Source: Microbacterium faecale
Lineage (GTDB): Bacteria; Actinomycetota; Actinomycetes; Actinomycetales; Microbacteriaceae
Length of the DNA stretch: 64,000 nt
Assembly: GCF_014640975.1 (NCBI RefSeq)
Contig: NZ_BMHO01000002.1
Location: 186,001 to 250,000 of the forward strand
Direction: 5' to 3'
The notes under the pieces are model-generated. The model saw only the letters and a program-made list of their open reading frames with translations, ran no database searches and was not told the origin of the DNA. Positions 54,505 to 63,110 of the stretch are shown here, piece by piece. A program made the position numbers and the translations under genes. How positions within the stretch are numbered: position 1 is the stretch's first letter; each line of letters starts with the position of its first letter.

Positions 54505-55496
54505 CGTGAGACCTCCCTCTCAGCGGCGAGTCGTCGATGGCGTCGGACGGCGAGCACGCGGTCGAGCACAATGGCGCCGATGATGAGCGCGCCCACGACC
54601 GCCTGCTGCCAGAAGTCAGCGATGCCGATGATGGGCAGCGCCCGGTTGATCGTGAGCAGCAGGAACGCGCCGATGGCCGCGCCCCAGACGGTTCCGAGCC
54701 CACCCGCGATCGCAACGCCGCCGATCACGGCCGCGCCGATCGCCTGGAACTCCCAGCCGAATCCAGCGTTCGAGCTGACGGTCCCGTAGCGCGCCGCATA
54801 CAGCACGCCGGCCAGGCCGGCCAGAGCGCCGGACATCACGAAGGCCGTGATGACACGTCGCGTCACGGGCAGTCCGTAGAGGTTCGCGGCGGCCGGGTCG
54901 GATCCGATGGCGTACATCTCCCGACCCGCGCGCTGGTTGCGCAGGTACCAGGCGGCGGCGACGAGGACCCCCGCGGCGATGATCGTGAGGAACGGAATCG
55001 ACAGGATCTGTCCGGTGCCGAGTCCGCGGAATGAGGCGGGCATGTCGGACGCGTTGACGCGGTCGCCGCCCGTCCACCACACGTTGATACCGCGATAGGC
55101 GTACATCGTGCCGAGCGTGATGACGAGCGCGGGCACGCGAGCGTAGGCGACGAGCGCGCCATTGATGAAGCCGAGGACGGCGCCGAGAGCGACACCGCAC
55201 AGCACGACGACGATCACTGGGATGCCGGGCAGGTCGATGAACAGGCGTCCCGTGAGGTAGGCGGTTAGGCCGACGACCGAGCCGACCGACAGGTCGACAC
55301 TGCGGGTGATGATGACGAACGCCTGGCCGATCGCGACGAGCACGAGGATCGATGGCGTCAGCAGCAGGTCGCGCCACCCGTCGTGTGAGAACACGAACGC
55401 GGGGTTGATGGCGGTCGCGACGGCGATGACGATGACGGCCGCAAGCAGGATCCCGGTCTCGCGGGCTGAGAAGACGCGGCGGATCGCGGCGAACAT
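54501..55496 (-). CDS. rhaP: rhamnose-type ABC transporter permease RhaP-like
   Basis: The 331 residues form the second BPD_transp_2 permease, with [19 protein letters not shown] and [18 protein letters not shown]. The ATG shares one base with the TGA of the ATPase gene (TGATG). A longer open frame upstream overlaps the ATPase gene and was rejected. Confidence 0.88.
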   Translation of the reverse strand: MFAAIRRVFSARETGILLAAVIVIAVATAINPAFVFSHDGWRDLLLTPSILVLVAIGQAFVIITRSVDLSVGSVVGLTAYLTGRLFIDLPGIPVIVVVLCGVALGAVLGFINGALVAYARVPALVITLGTMYAYRGINVWWTGGDRVNASDMPASFRGLGTGQILSIPFLTIIAAGVLVAAAWYLRNQRAGREMYAIGSDPAAANLYGLPVTRRVITAFVMSGALAGLAGVLYAARYGTVSSNAGFGWEFQAIGAAVIGGVAIAGGLGTVWGAAIGAFLLLTINRALPIIGIADFWQQAVVGALIIGAIVLDRVLAVRRHRRLAAEREVSR

Positions 55497-57019
55497 CACG
55501 CGGCCTCCTCGTCGGCGGTCGCGGCGTGCATGATCGACTCGGGCGTCGCCTCGTCTCGGTGGAACTCCCCCGCGATGCGCCCTTCGCGCATCACGAGCAC
55601 GCGGTCGGCCATGCCGAGCACCTCCGGCAGCTCGGACGAGATCATGAGGATCGCCATGCCCTCCTGGGCGAGCTGAGACAGCAGACGGTGGACCTCCGAT
55701 TTCGTGCCGACGTCGATGCCGCGGGTCGGCTCGTCGATGAACAGTACGCGCGGGTGCGTCGCGAGCCACTTGCCGAGGACGACCTTCTGCTGATTGCCGC
55801 CGGACAGCGTGCCGGTCACGGTGTCGAGCGCGGAGGTCTTGACCGCCAGACGACTCGCCCACTCGCGCGCCGCAGCGGACTCAGCGGCGTCCCAGAGCAG
55901 CCCCCATTTCGCCAGTCGGGAGCGGATCGCTGCGGTCGCGTTGCGCGTCACCGACTGGTCGAGCACGAGGCCCTGGCGTCGTCGGTCTTCCGGGACGAGC
56001 GCGAGACCGCGCGCGATGGACGTGCGTGGGCTGCCCGCAGGCAGTTGCCGACCGAACAGTTCGACGGATCCGGCGTCGTACGTATCGACGCCGAAGATCG
56101 CGCGCGCGACCTCGCTGCGGCCCGCGCCGACGAGGCCCGCAAGACCGAGGATCTCGCCCTGGCGGAGCTCGAACGAGATGTCCTGGAAGACGCCGCTGCG
56201 CGAGAGGCCGTCGATACGGAGCACCGCGTCGCCGATCTCGGCGTCGAGCTTCGGAAAGAGCTCGTCGACGTCGCGTCCGACCATCTGCCGGACGAGGTCG
56301 TCGACCGAGGTCTCTGCGACGGGGGTCGTGTCGATGTAGGTGCCGTCGCGCATGACCGTGACGGTGTCGCACAGATCGAAGACCTCATCGAAGCGGTGCG
56401 AGATGAACATCAACGCACGTCCCTCGTCGCGCAGGCTGCGGGCGACTGCGAACAGCCGGTCGACTTCGACGCCGCTGAGCGCGGCGGTCGGCTCGTCCAT
56501 GATGAGCACGCGTGCGTCGAGGGAGATCGCCTTCGCGATCTCGATGAGCTGCTGGTCAGCGATCGACAGGCCGTCGGTTGGGCGGTCGGGATCAATGCTC
56601 ACGCCGAGCCGCTCGAAGATCTGGGTCGCCTCATTGCGCATCGCCCGGCGGTCGATGCGGCCGGCCCCACGGGTGGGCTGGCGCCCCATGAAGATGTTCT
56701 CGGTGACCGACAGGTCGGGAAAGAGCGTCGGCTCCTGGTAGATGACGGCGATGCCCTCGGCCTTCGACTCCGCCGTGCTGGCGAAGTCGATGCTCTCGCC
56801 ATCGAGCGTGATCTCCCCCGCGTCGCGCCGATAGAGGCCGGCGATGATCTTCACGACCGTCGACTTGCCCGCGCCGTTCTCGCCGATGAGTGCGTGGATC
56901 GAGCCGGCCCTGAGGGAGAGGCTCGCCGACCGGAGGGCGACGACGGCGCCGAACGACTTCGTGACGTCATCGAGGACGAGGACAGCCTCGCCCAGCTGGG
57001 CGCGCGGGTGTTCTGCCAT
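55496..57019 (-). CDS. rhaT: rhamnose-type ABC transporter ATP-binding protein
   Basis: The 507 residues hold two ATPase domains: the first with Walker [28 protein letters not shown] and Walker [11 protein letters not shown], the second with the degenerate [24 protein letters not shown] and [12 protein letters not shown]. It is the first gene of the operon rhaT-P-Q-S. A LacI-type operator lies at its predicted transcription start. Confidence 0.92.
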   Translation of the reverse strand: MAEHPRAQLGEAVLVLDDVTKSFGAVVALRSASLSLRAGSIHALIGENGAGKSTVVKIIAGLYRRDAGEITLDGESIDFASTAESKAEGIAVIYQEPTLFPDLSVTENIFMGRQPTRGAGRIDRRAMRNEATQIFERLGVSIDPDRPTDGLSIADQQLIEIAKAISLDARVLIMDEPTAALSGVEVDRLFAVARSLRDEGRALMFISHRFDEVFDLCDTVTVMRDGTYIDTTPVAETSVDDLVRQMVGRDVDELFPKLDAEIGDAVLRIDGLSRSGVFQDISFELRQGEILGLAGLVGAGRSEVARAIFGVDTYDAGSVELFGRQLPAGSPRTSIARGLALVPEDRRRQGLVLDQSVTRNATAAIRSRLAKWGLLWDAAESAAAREWASRLAVKTSALDTVTGTLSGGNQQKVVLGKWLATHPRVLFIDEPTRGIDVGTKSEVHRLLSQLAQEGMAILMISSELPEVLGMADRVLVMREGRIAGEFHRDEATPESIMHAATADEEAA

Positions 57020-57060
57020 GGGGACGCTGACACTCTCCTTCGAGTTCGTCGCAACACGCC

Positions 57061-57083
57061 GTGAAACGATTCACGAAATGCTA
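57061..57083 (-). promoter_or_regulatory. promoter and LacI-type operator of the rha transporter operon
   Basis: On the minus strand, the -10 hexamer TAGCAT (57078-57083) is followed by GTGAATCGTTTCAC (57061-57074), a near-perfect palindrome with a central CG, the hallmark of LacI-family operators. It would cover the transcription start and repress by steric hindrance. No LacI gene is in the window. Confidence 0.65.
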
Positions 57084-57136
57084 ACACGACGCGTCGACGC
57101 GGCACGGGGCCGCGAAGCCACGGTTCGATAACGTGC

Positions 57137-57168
57137 CGAACATGCGTCAACCGAGGAGAACGACGCGG
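57137..57168. repeat. direct repeat, copy 1 (32 bp)
   Basis: The 32-bp unit contains GCGTCAACCGAGGAGAACG. It is 30/32 identical to the copy at 57230-57261. It lies in the 292-bp gap between rhaT and the ferredoxin reductase gene, where no gene was recognised. Confidence 0.85.
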
Positions 57169-57229
57169 CCCGGCCTCACCACGCGGTTCGCGAGTGCGCC
57201 GACCGCAAGGCCCGACGAGGGCAGGCGCA

Positions 57230-57261
57230 CGAACGTGCGTCAACCGAGGAGAACGCCGCGG
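57230..57261. repeat. direct repeat, copy 2 (32 bp)
   Basis: Second copy of the unit at 57137-57168, same direction, start-to-start distance 93 bp. The mismatches are CAT/CGT near the left end and GAC/GCC near the right end. Confidence 0.85.
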
Positions 57262-57311
57262 ACGGCGTGCTCGCGGGCCGCGTGGCGCGGGCCGCGTGGC
57301 GCGTGGCGCGT

Positions 57312-58685
57312 TTACTCGGCGCGGGAGATGCGAATCATCTCGTCGCGCGGTACGACCTTGATGCGCTCGCGCTGCTCGGCTTCTCCGAGCGCGACCTCGT
57401 GCGCGTCGAGGCGGTGCCAGCCGTCGAGGTCGGTCCACTTCACGCCGCGGCTCTCGAGCAGGGCGGTGACCGCTTCCTCGGTCGGTTCCTCGGGCTGCCA
57501 CCAGGATCCCTGGTCGTTCACGAGGTGTGAGACGGTCTCGGACGCGTCGGACTTGGTGTGTCCGATGAGGCCGACCGGGCCGCGCTTGATCCAGCCGGTC
57601 GCGTACACGCCGGGGAGGATGTCGTTGGAGTCCTCCGCGAGCACCTGGCCTTCGTGGTTGGGGATGACGCCATGGCGCTCGTCGAAGGGGATGCCGGGCA
57701 GCGGCGATCCGAAGTATCCGACGGCGCGGTAGAGCTGGCCGAGGGGCTGCTCGCGAATCTCCCCGGTGCCGATGACGCCGCCGGCGCCGTCAGACGTCGT
57801 GCGCTCGTACACGAGGCTCGTGACGCGTCCGGCGTCGTCGGTGCGCACCTCGAGAGGCTTCGCCCAGAAGTGCAGGTGCAGGCGGCGGGAGGCGGATCCC
57901 CCGGCGTTGTTCGCGCTGGGCAGCTCGCGCCACTTCTGCAGCACGCGGTCGATGACCTTGACCTGCTTGTTCGTCGCGATCGCCTCGCGCGAGGCCTCGT
58001 CGTAGTCGAAGTCTTCGTCGTACACGACGACGTCCACGTCGTTCAGCTCGCCGATCTCGCGCAGCTCGAGCGGCGTGAACTTCACCTGTGCGGGGCCGCG
58101 GCGCCCGAACACGTGCACATCGGTGACGGGCGACGTCTTGAGGACGTCGTAGACGTTCGCCGGGATCTCGGTCGTCAGCAGATCGTCGGCGTGCTTCGCG
58201 AGAATGCGGGCTGCGTCGAGCGCGACGTTGCCGTTGCCGATCATGCCGACGTGCTGCGCGTCGAGTGTCCACGTGCGCGGCACGTCGGGGTGGCCGTCGT
58301 ACCAACTGACGAAGTCGGCCGCACCATAGGAGCCCTCGGCGGTGATGCCAGGGAGGTCGAGGTCGGCGTCACGGATCGCGCCGGTCGAGAAGATCACCGC
58401 GTGGTAGTGACGCTTCAGGTCGTCGAGCGTGATGTCGGTGCCGTACTCGACGTTGCCGAACACGCGGATGTCACCGCGGTCGAGCACGCCACGCAGCGCG
58501 CCCACGACCCCCTTGATCCGCGGGTGGTCGGGCGCGACTCCGTAGCGCACGAGGCCATACGGGGCGGGGAGTCGCTCGAAGAGGTCGATCGACACGTCGA
58601 ACGCGCGCTCGGTGCGCAGCAGGATGTCCGCGGCGTAGATGCCGGCGGGGCCAGCCCCGACGATGGCAAGGCGAAGCTTCGTCAT
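57312..58685 (-). CDS. ferredoxin/adrenodoxin-type NADP+ reductase (FprA-like)
   Basis: The 457-residue flavoprotein has the FAD-binding LAIVGAGPAGIYAAD, APYGLVRYGVAPDHPRIK, the NADPH-binding GNGNVALDAARILA, VFGRRGPAQVKFT, and the C-terminal GVYATGWIKRGPVGLIGHTK. It resembles mycobacterial FprA and mitochondrial adrenodoxin reductase and passes electrons between NADPH and ferredoxin. It starts 35 bp after the prenyl synthase gene. Confidence 0.93.
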   Translation of the reverse strand: MTKLRLAIVGAGPAGIYAADILLRTERAFDVSIDLFERLPAPYGLVRYGVAPDHPRIKGVVGALRGVLDRGDIRVFGNVEYGTDITLDDLKRHYHAVIFSTGAIRDADLDLPGITAEGSYGAADFVSWYDGHPDVPRTWTLDAQHVGMIGNGNVALDAARILAKHADDLLTTEIPANVYDVLKTSPVTDVHVFGRRGPAQVKFTPLELREIGELNDVDVVVYDEDFDYDEASREAIATNKQVKVIDRVLQKWRELPSANNAGGSASRRLHLHFWAKPLEVRTDDAGRVTSLVYERTTSDGAGGVIGTGEIREQPLGQLYRAVGYFGSPLPGIPFDERHGVIPNHEGQVLAEDSNDILPGVYATGWIKRGPVGLIGHTKSDASETVSHLVNDQGSWWQPEEPTEEAVTALLESRGVKWTDLDGWHRLDAHEVALGEAEQRERIKVVPRDEMIRISRAE

Positions 58686-58719
58686 AAATGAGGAACTTTC
58701 TCGTGATTCGGCGTGGACG

Positions 58720-59781
58720 TCAGCTGGCTCGCTCGGCGAGGTGCCGTGCGAATCGCGTGAGCGCGTCGCGAATGGATCCGCGAGGCAGGACCGCGAGGGC
58801 CGCTACCGCCTCGTTGGTCCAGGAGACCGCGAGCGCTTCCGTTTGGGCTGTCGCATCGTGTTCGCGCAGCTCGGCGAGCTCGCCGTCGAGGATCGAGGGA
58901 TCCTCTCCGGCGCGGATCCGCGCGACACCGTCGTCGATGCGCGCGCGAAGGTCGGTGTCGCGCGGGTCGTCGCTCGCGCCGAGCAGCAGGTAGGGCATGG
59001 TGGCGACTCCGGCGCGCAGGTCGGTGCCGGGGACCTTCCCCGTCTCCGCGGCGTCTGCGGAGAGGTCGATCACGTCATCGGCGAGCTGGAAGGCGACGCC
59101 GATCTTCTCGCCGTAAGTGCGCAGCGCGTCTCGGTACTCTTCACTCGCGCCTCCGAAGAAGGCGCCGGCGCCGGCGGCGGCCGCGATGAGAGAGCCGGTC
59201 TTGTCCGACAGCACGCGCAGGTAGAAATCGATCGGGTCTTCGCCCTCGCGGTTGCCGACCGTCTCGTTCAGCTGCCCCATGACGAGACGCTCGAAGGTCT
59301 CGGTCTGCAGGTCGACGGCTTCTGCGCCGTGGCGCCCCATCACGCGGCTCGCTCGCGCGAGCAGCAGGTCGCCGGTGAGGATCGCGGTTGAGTTGTCCCA
59401 GACGCGGTGCGCCGCGGGAACGCCGCGTCGGCGGTCGGCGCCGTCCATGACGTCGTCGTGGTACAGGGATCCGAGGTGCATGAGCTCGAGGGCGACGGCC
59501 ACGTCGCGCACGGCGGGCGAGAAGCCCTCGCCGAGCTGGGCCGTGAGTATCACGAGCATGGGTCGCACGCGCTTGCCGCCGGCCTCATAGAGGTATCGGC
59601 TCATCGCGTCGACAAGGGGGTCGGCGCTGCCGAGTTCGGCGGCGATTGCCTGCTCGACCTCTTCGAGCCCAGACTCGATCGTGCGCGCGAGGCGCTGGGC
59701 CGCGCGGCCGACGAAAATGCGGTCGCTGAGACCGAAGCGGCTCGCCAGTCGCGAGCCCGAGGAAACGGGGCCCGTAGTCAC
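58720..59781 (-). CDS. long-chain polyprenyl diphosphate synthase
   Basis: The 353 residues are a trans-isoprenyl synthase: GGKRVRPMLVILT, first aspartate-rich motif HDDVMDGADRRRG, TGDLLLARA, and second motif FQLADDVIDLS. The location next to menG and menF suggests it makes the side chain of menaquinone. The chain length cannot be fixed from sequence alone. GTG 59781 with TAGGCT ending 6 bases before fits a leaderless mRNA. Confidence 0.93.
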   Translation of the reverse strand: MTTGPVSSGSRLASRFGLSDRIFVGRAAQRLARTIESGLEEVEQAIAAELGSADPLVDAMSRYLYEAGGKRVRPMLVILTAQLGEGFSPAVRDVAVALELMHLGSLYHDDVMDGADRRRGVPAAHRVWDNSTAILTGDLLLARASRVMGRHGAEAVDLQTETFERLVMGQLNETVGNREGEDPIDFYLRVLSDKTGSLIAAAAGAGAFFGGASEEYRDALRTYGEKIGVAFQLADDVIDLSADAAETGKVPGTDLRAGVATMPYLLLGASDDPRDTDLRARIDDGVARIRAGEDPSILDGELAELREHDATAQTEALAVSWTNEAVAALAVLPRGSIRDALTRFARHLAERAS

Positions 59782-59812
59782 CCGACCAGCCTACCCGCCG
59801 GCACCTGGGCTG

Positions 59813-60529
59813 TTACGCCGTGCGACGGTACCCGCGGTGCAGCGCCGCGATGCCGCCCGCGAGATCACGGTGGGCCACGTCGGTCCACCCGGCCTCGCGC
59901 ATCCAGGCCGCGAGCTCGCGCTGGTCGGGCCAGGCGCGGATCGACTCGCCGAGGTAGTCGTATGCGTCGCCGTTCGACCCGACCACGCGCGCCACACGCG
60001 GCAGGATGGCGTCGTTATAGATGCGGTACAGCGTGCGGAAGAGGCGGGCCGGCGGGGTGGAGAACTCGTTGATGACGATGCGCCCGCCCTCCCGCGTCAC
60101 CCGCCGCATCTCGGCGAGCGCTACCTTCGGCTGCTGCACGTTCCGCAGACCGTACGAGATGGTGACCGCGTCGAACTCGCCGTCGTCGAATGGCAGCGCC
60201 ATGGCGTCGGCCTCGACGAAACGCAGTCCGCGCACGTCGGCGTACCGGCGGCGTCCCTGTTCGAGCATGCCCGGTGAGAAGTCGGCCGCGACGACCTCGG
60301 CGCCGCGGCGCGCGAGCGACGCGGACGAACGGCAGGTGCCGGCCGCGAGGTCGAGGATCCGTTCGCCCGGCTGCGGATCGACCGCGTTCGTCGTCGCGCG
60401 ACGCCAGACGGCGTCGAGTCCGAAGGTCATCGCGATGTTCGTCAGGTCGTAGCGCTCGGCGACCTGGTCGAACATCCTGCTGACGGTGCGCGGATCCTTG
60501 TCGAGGTCGGCGCGCTGCGCTGAGGTCAT
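59813..60529 (-). CDS. menG: demethylmenaquinone methyltransferase
   Basis: MenG/UbiE methylates demethylmenaquinone at the last step of menaquinone synthesis. The 238 residues contain [19 protein letters not shown], the SAM-binding motif [29 protein letters not shown], and the UbiE signature [24 protein letters not shown] ends 6 bases before ATG. Length is normal. Confidence 0.96.
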   Translation of the reverse strand: MTSAQRADLDKDPRTVSRMFDQVAERYDLTNIAMTFGLDAVWRRATTNAVDPQPGERILDLAAGTCRSSASLARRGAEVVAADFSPGMLEQGRRRYADVRGLRFVEADAMALPFDDGEFDAVTISYGLRNVQQPKVALAEMRRVTREGGRIVINEFSTPPARLFRTLYRIYNDAILPRVARVVGSNGDAYDYLGESIRAWPDQRELAAWMREAGWTDVAHRDLAGGIAALHRGYRRTA

Positions 60530-60558
60530 GGGTCGATCCTATTCGCGGGCGGGTGGCG

Positions 60559-61821
60559 CTACGCGAGCGCGTCGACGATGGGACGGAACTTCAGGCGCGT
60601 CTCGTCGAGCTCCGCATCGGGCACGGATCCTCGGACGATCCCGCCGCCCGCGTGCGCCGAGACGGTGCGCGTCGTCGCTGCAGGCTCGGCGGGGGCGAAC
60701 TGCGCGCTGCGCAACGCGATCGCCCACTCGCCGTCGCCGTCGCCGTCGATCCACCCGACGGGGCCGGCGTAGCGCCCGCGGTCGAACGGCTCGATGCGGC
60801 GGATCTCCTCGATCGCGCGGTGTGTGGGGGTTCCGGCGACCGCCGCGGTCGGGTGCATCGCGCGCACGAGGTCAAGAGCCGACGCGCCGTCGCTGAGGGT
60901 GCCGCTCACGTCGGTGGCGAGGTGCCACAGGTTCGGCAGCTCCAGCGCGAACGGCTCGTCCGCGGCGCGCAGGTCGCTGACGTGCGGCCGGAGCGTGTCG
61001 AGGACGCTGTCGACGGCGAAGCGGTGCTCGGCGGAGTTCTTCGTGCTCGCGCGCAGCTCGCTTGAGACCATCTGATCTTCGTGCAGGCCCGTGCCGCGTG
61101 CGTGCGTTCCGGCGAGCACGCGAGCCGAGACGGCTCCCTCCCGGACCGTCACGAGCGTCTCGGGGCTGGCGCCGATGAGCCCGTCGACGGCGAACGTCCA
61201 GGTGTCGGGGTAGTCGGTCGCGAGCGAGCGGACGAGACGGCGCAGGTCGGCGCCGGCGGGAACGGTTCCGACGAGGTCGCGGGCGATGACGATCTTCTCG
61301 GCGGTGCCCGCCTCGATGACGGCGAGAGCGCGACGGACGGCGGCCTCGTGAGCGGGCGGATCCATTGCCCCGGGGCCGAGCGTCGCCGACCACGCGCCGC
61401 CGAGATCGGCCGGTGCGGGTTCGGCGAGCTGGTCGGTGGTGTCGGGCACGCGGATCCGCGTCTGCCACGCGCGACCGCCGCGCCAGCCGATGAGCGCCGA
61501 CGGCACGATGAGGGTCGAGGGGCGCTCGGATGCATCATCGAAGGCGAAGGCGCCGAACCCGATGAGACCCGTGCCGGGCACCCGCACCTCGTCGTGAACG
61601 TGGGCGGCCTGCGAGAGCGCGCGCCAGAGGTCCGCGAGCGCCGCGATGCGTCCCTCTTCGGCGACGTCGATGTGCAGCAGGTCGGGGCCGGCGGCGACGA
61701 GTCCGTCGCCCTTTCGCGTCCACGCGAGAGGATCTCCCGGGTCCGCGAACAGCAGCGCGTCGACGGGGTCGATCTCTCGTGTGGTCGCCTGGAGGATCGG
61801 CAGCGAGAGCGGTTCGGTCAC
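60559..61821 (-). CDS. menF: isochorismate synthase
   Basis: The enzyme converts chorismate to isochorismate, the entry to menaquinone synthesis. The 420 residues end in the chorismate-binding fold: EKIVIARDLVGTVP, FAVDGLIGASPETLVTV, LAGTHARG, STKNSAEHRFAVD, and AGPVGWIDGDGDGEWAIALR. The GTG start at 61821 was chosen since TAGGAT ends 7 bases upstream; ATG 61851 is an alternative. It is divergent from the DUF402 gene. Confidence 0.93.
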   Translation of the reverse strand: MTEPLSLPILQATTREIDPVDALLFADPGDPLAWTRKGDGLVAAGPDLLHIDVAEEGRIAALADLWRALSQAAHVHDEVRVPGTGLIGFGAFAFDDASERPSTLIVPSALIGWRGGRAWQTRIRVPDTTDQLAEPAPADLGGAWSATLGPGAMDPPAHEAAVRRALAVIEAGTAEKIVIARDLVGTVPAGADLRRLVRSLATDYPDTWTFAVDGLIGASPETLVTVREGAVSARVLAGTHARGTGLHEDQMVSSELRASTKNSAEHRFAVDSVLDTLRPHVSDLRAADEPFALELPNLWHLATDVSGTLSDGASALDLVRAMHPTAAVAGTPTHRAIEEIRRIEPFDRGRYAGPVGWIDGDGDGEWAIALRSAQFAPAEPAATTRTVSAHAGGGIVRGSVPDAELDETRLKFRPIVDALA

Positions 61822-61888
61822 GATGCCGATCCTATTGAGGAGTGGATTCATTCCGCCTGGGAGACGGACGAGGTCATATTGTCGAAGG

Positions 61889-62443
61889 ATGACCACCTCG
61901 ATCCGACCCGGAGCCAAAACGCACATCAACTGGCGAAAATGGGACGGGGCTCCGCACTGGATCCACGAGGTCGTCTACCTGGGTCGCGACGAGTGGGGGT
62001 CGTGGTTCGGCCAGTGCGCGGGATGGCGAAGTCACCGCCCGGGGCGCGACACGCTGCTGAAGACGTCGTGTGTCATGCTGCTGCCGGATCCCGAGCCGGG
62101 CAGCGATCACGGCGCCGAGTGGATACTCACGGTGAACGCTCCTCCGCAGCGCACGCGGATCTATATCGACGTCGCGTGGGATGCGCGCTGGGACGGTGAA
62201 GAGCCGCACGCGATCGATATGGATCTGGATGTCGTGCGTCGCACCGATCAGCGCGGCATCTACATCGACGACGAGGACGAGTGGGAAGAGCATCGCATCG
62301 AATACGGCTACCCCCTGCACGTCGTCAATCGTCTCGAGATCGTCGCCGCGGAGCTCAAGCGCAAAGTCACCGAGCGTGCCGCGCCCTTCAACGAGGCGAC
62401 GACGCACACGTGGTTCGACGTGCTCGACGCGCTCGAGCTGTAG
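61889..62443 (+). CDS. DUF402 domain protein
   Basis: The 184 residues contain the DUF402/FomD-like barrel: HWIHEVVYLGRDEWGSWFGQ, YIDVAWDARW, the acidic DMDLDVVRRTDQRGIYIDDE and DEWEEHRIEYGYP. Members hydrolyse nucleoside di- or triphosphates or related esters using the conserved acidic residues. TATTGT (61877-61882) ends 6 bases before ATG. It converges with the MFS fragment. Confidence 0.85.
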   Translation: MTTSIRPGAKTHINWRKWDGAPHWIHEVVYLGRDEWGSWFGQCAGWRSHRPGRDTLLKTSCVMLLPDPEPGSDHGAEWILTVNAPPQRTRIYIDVAWDARWDGEEPHAIDMDLDVVRRTDQRGIYIDDEDEWEEHRIEYGYPLHVVNRLEIVAAELKRKVTERAAPFNEATTHTWFDVLDALEL

Positions 62444-62458
62444 GACCTCGAGGACTCT

Positions 62459-62959
62459 TCACTCCACGGTCGTGAATAAGGCAGCCGGGACGAGCACGAA
62501 CGCGAGCAAGCTGGGGAGCAACAGCGATATCCCCATGCCGAGGCTTCCGGCCACGCTGAGCCCGACCCCGGCGATGACGGCGCCCGCGAAGACGCCGAGG
62601 CTCATGCCTGCGGCGTTGATGCTGTAGGCGGGCGCGGTCAGGTCTCCCCCGCGGTCTGCAATCATCGTCGTAACGAGGGCCGCGACGATCGCGTGGCTGA
62701 AGCCCATCCCCGTCGTCGCGACCAGTGCTACGGGCAGATTGTTCGTCGTGAAGACCGCGATGACCGCGACGGCCGCGCCCGCCAATCCGCCCCAGAGGAG
62801 CCCGCACCGCCGACGCACCGGTCCTCTCGCCCAGCGGCCCGCGAGATAGTTCCCGACGAAAAACGACGCGCCGCTGAGCGTCCAGACGAGCGTGAGCGCG
62901 ACCGGCAGGGCGATGGCCGCCCGCCGTGATCGGCGCCGTAAAGGTGTCGTCCTCATCAT
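62459..62959 (-). pseudogene. truncated MFS transporter (C-terminal half)
   Basis: About 166 residues with five to six membrane segments match the second half of a major facilitator: FVGNYLAGRWARGPVRRR (the segment 8-9 loop of the family), MGFSHAIVAALVTTMIA and YSINAAGMSLGVFAGAVIAG. The N-terminal half is missing and the upstream sequence is not MFS-like. It may be a decayed exporter or, less likely, a half-size protein. Confidence 0.65.
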
Positions 62960-63064
62960 CGAGTGCCTTCCATGTGTTCGTGGATCCGTCGTGCGGTGCA
63001 CGCCGGCGTCGTCAACTGCTCGGCCTCAGGGTCCGTGGTACTGCGGAGCGGAGCTTCCTTTCAT

Positions 63065-63076
63065 CGAACCGGTTCG
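63065..63076. promoter_or_regulatory. possible LacI-type operator between GH127 and MFS fragment genes
   Basis: CGAACCGGTTCG is a perfect 12-bp palindrome with a central CG, the form of many LacI-family sugar operators. It lies 35 bp after the stop of the GH127 gene. Confidence 0.45.
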
Positions 63077-63110
63077 CGCGACGGCGCGCGCTGAGTGTCC
63101 CCGAGGCGTT

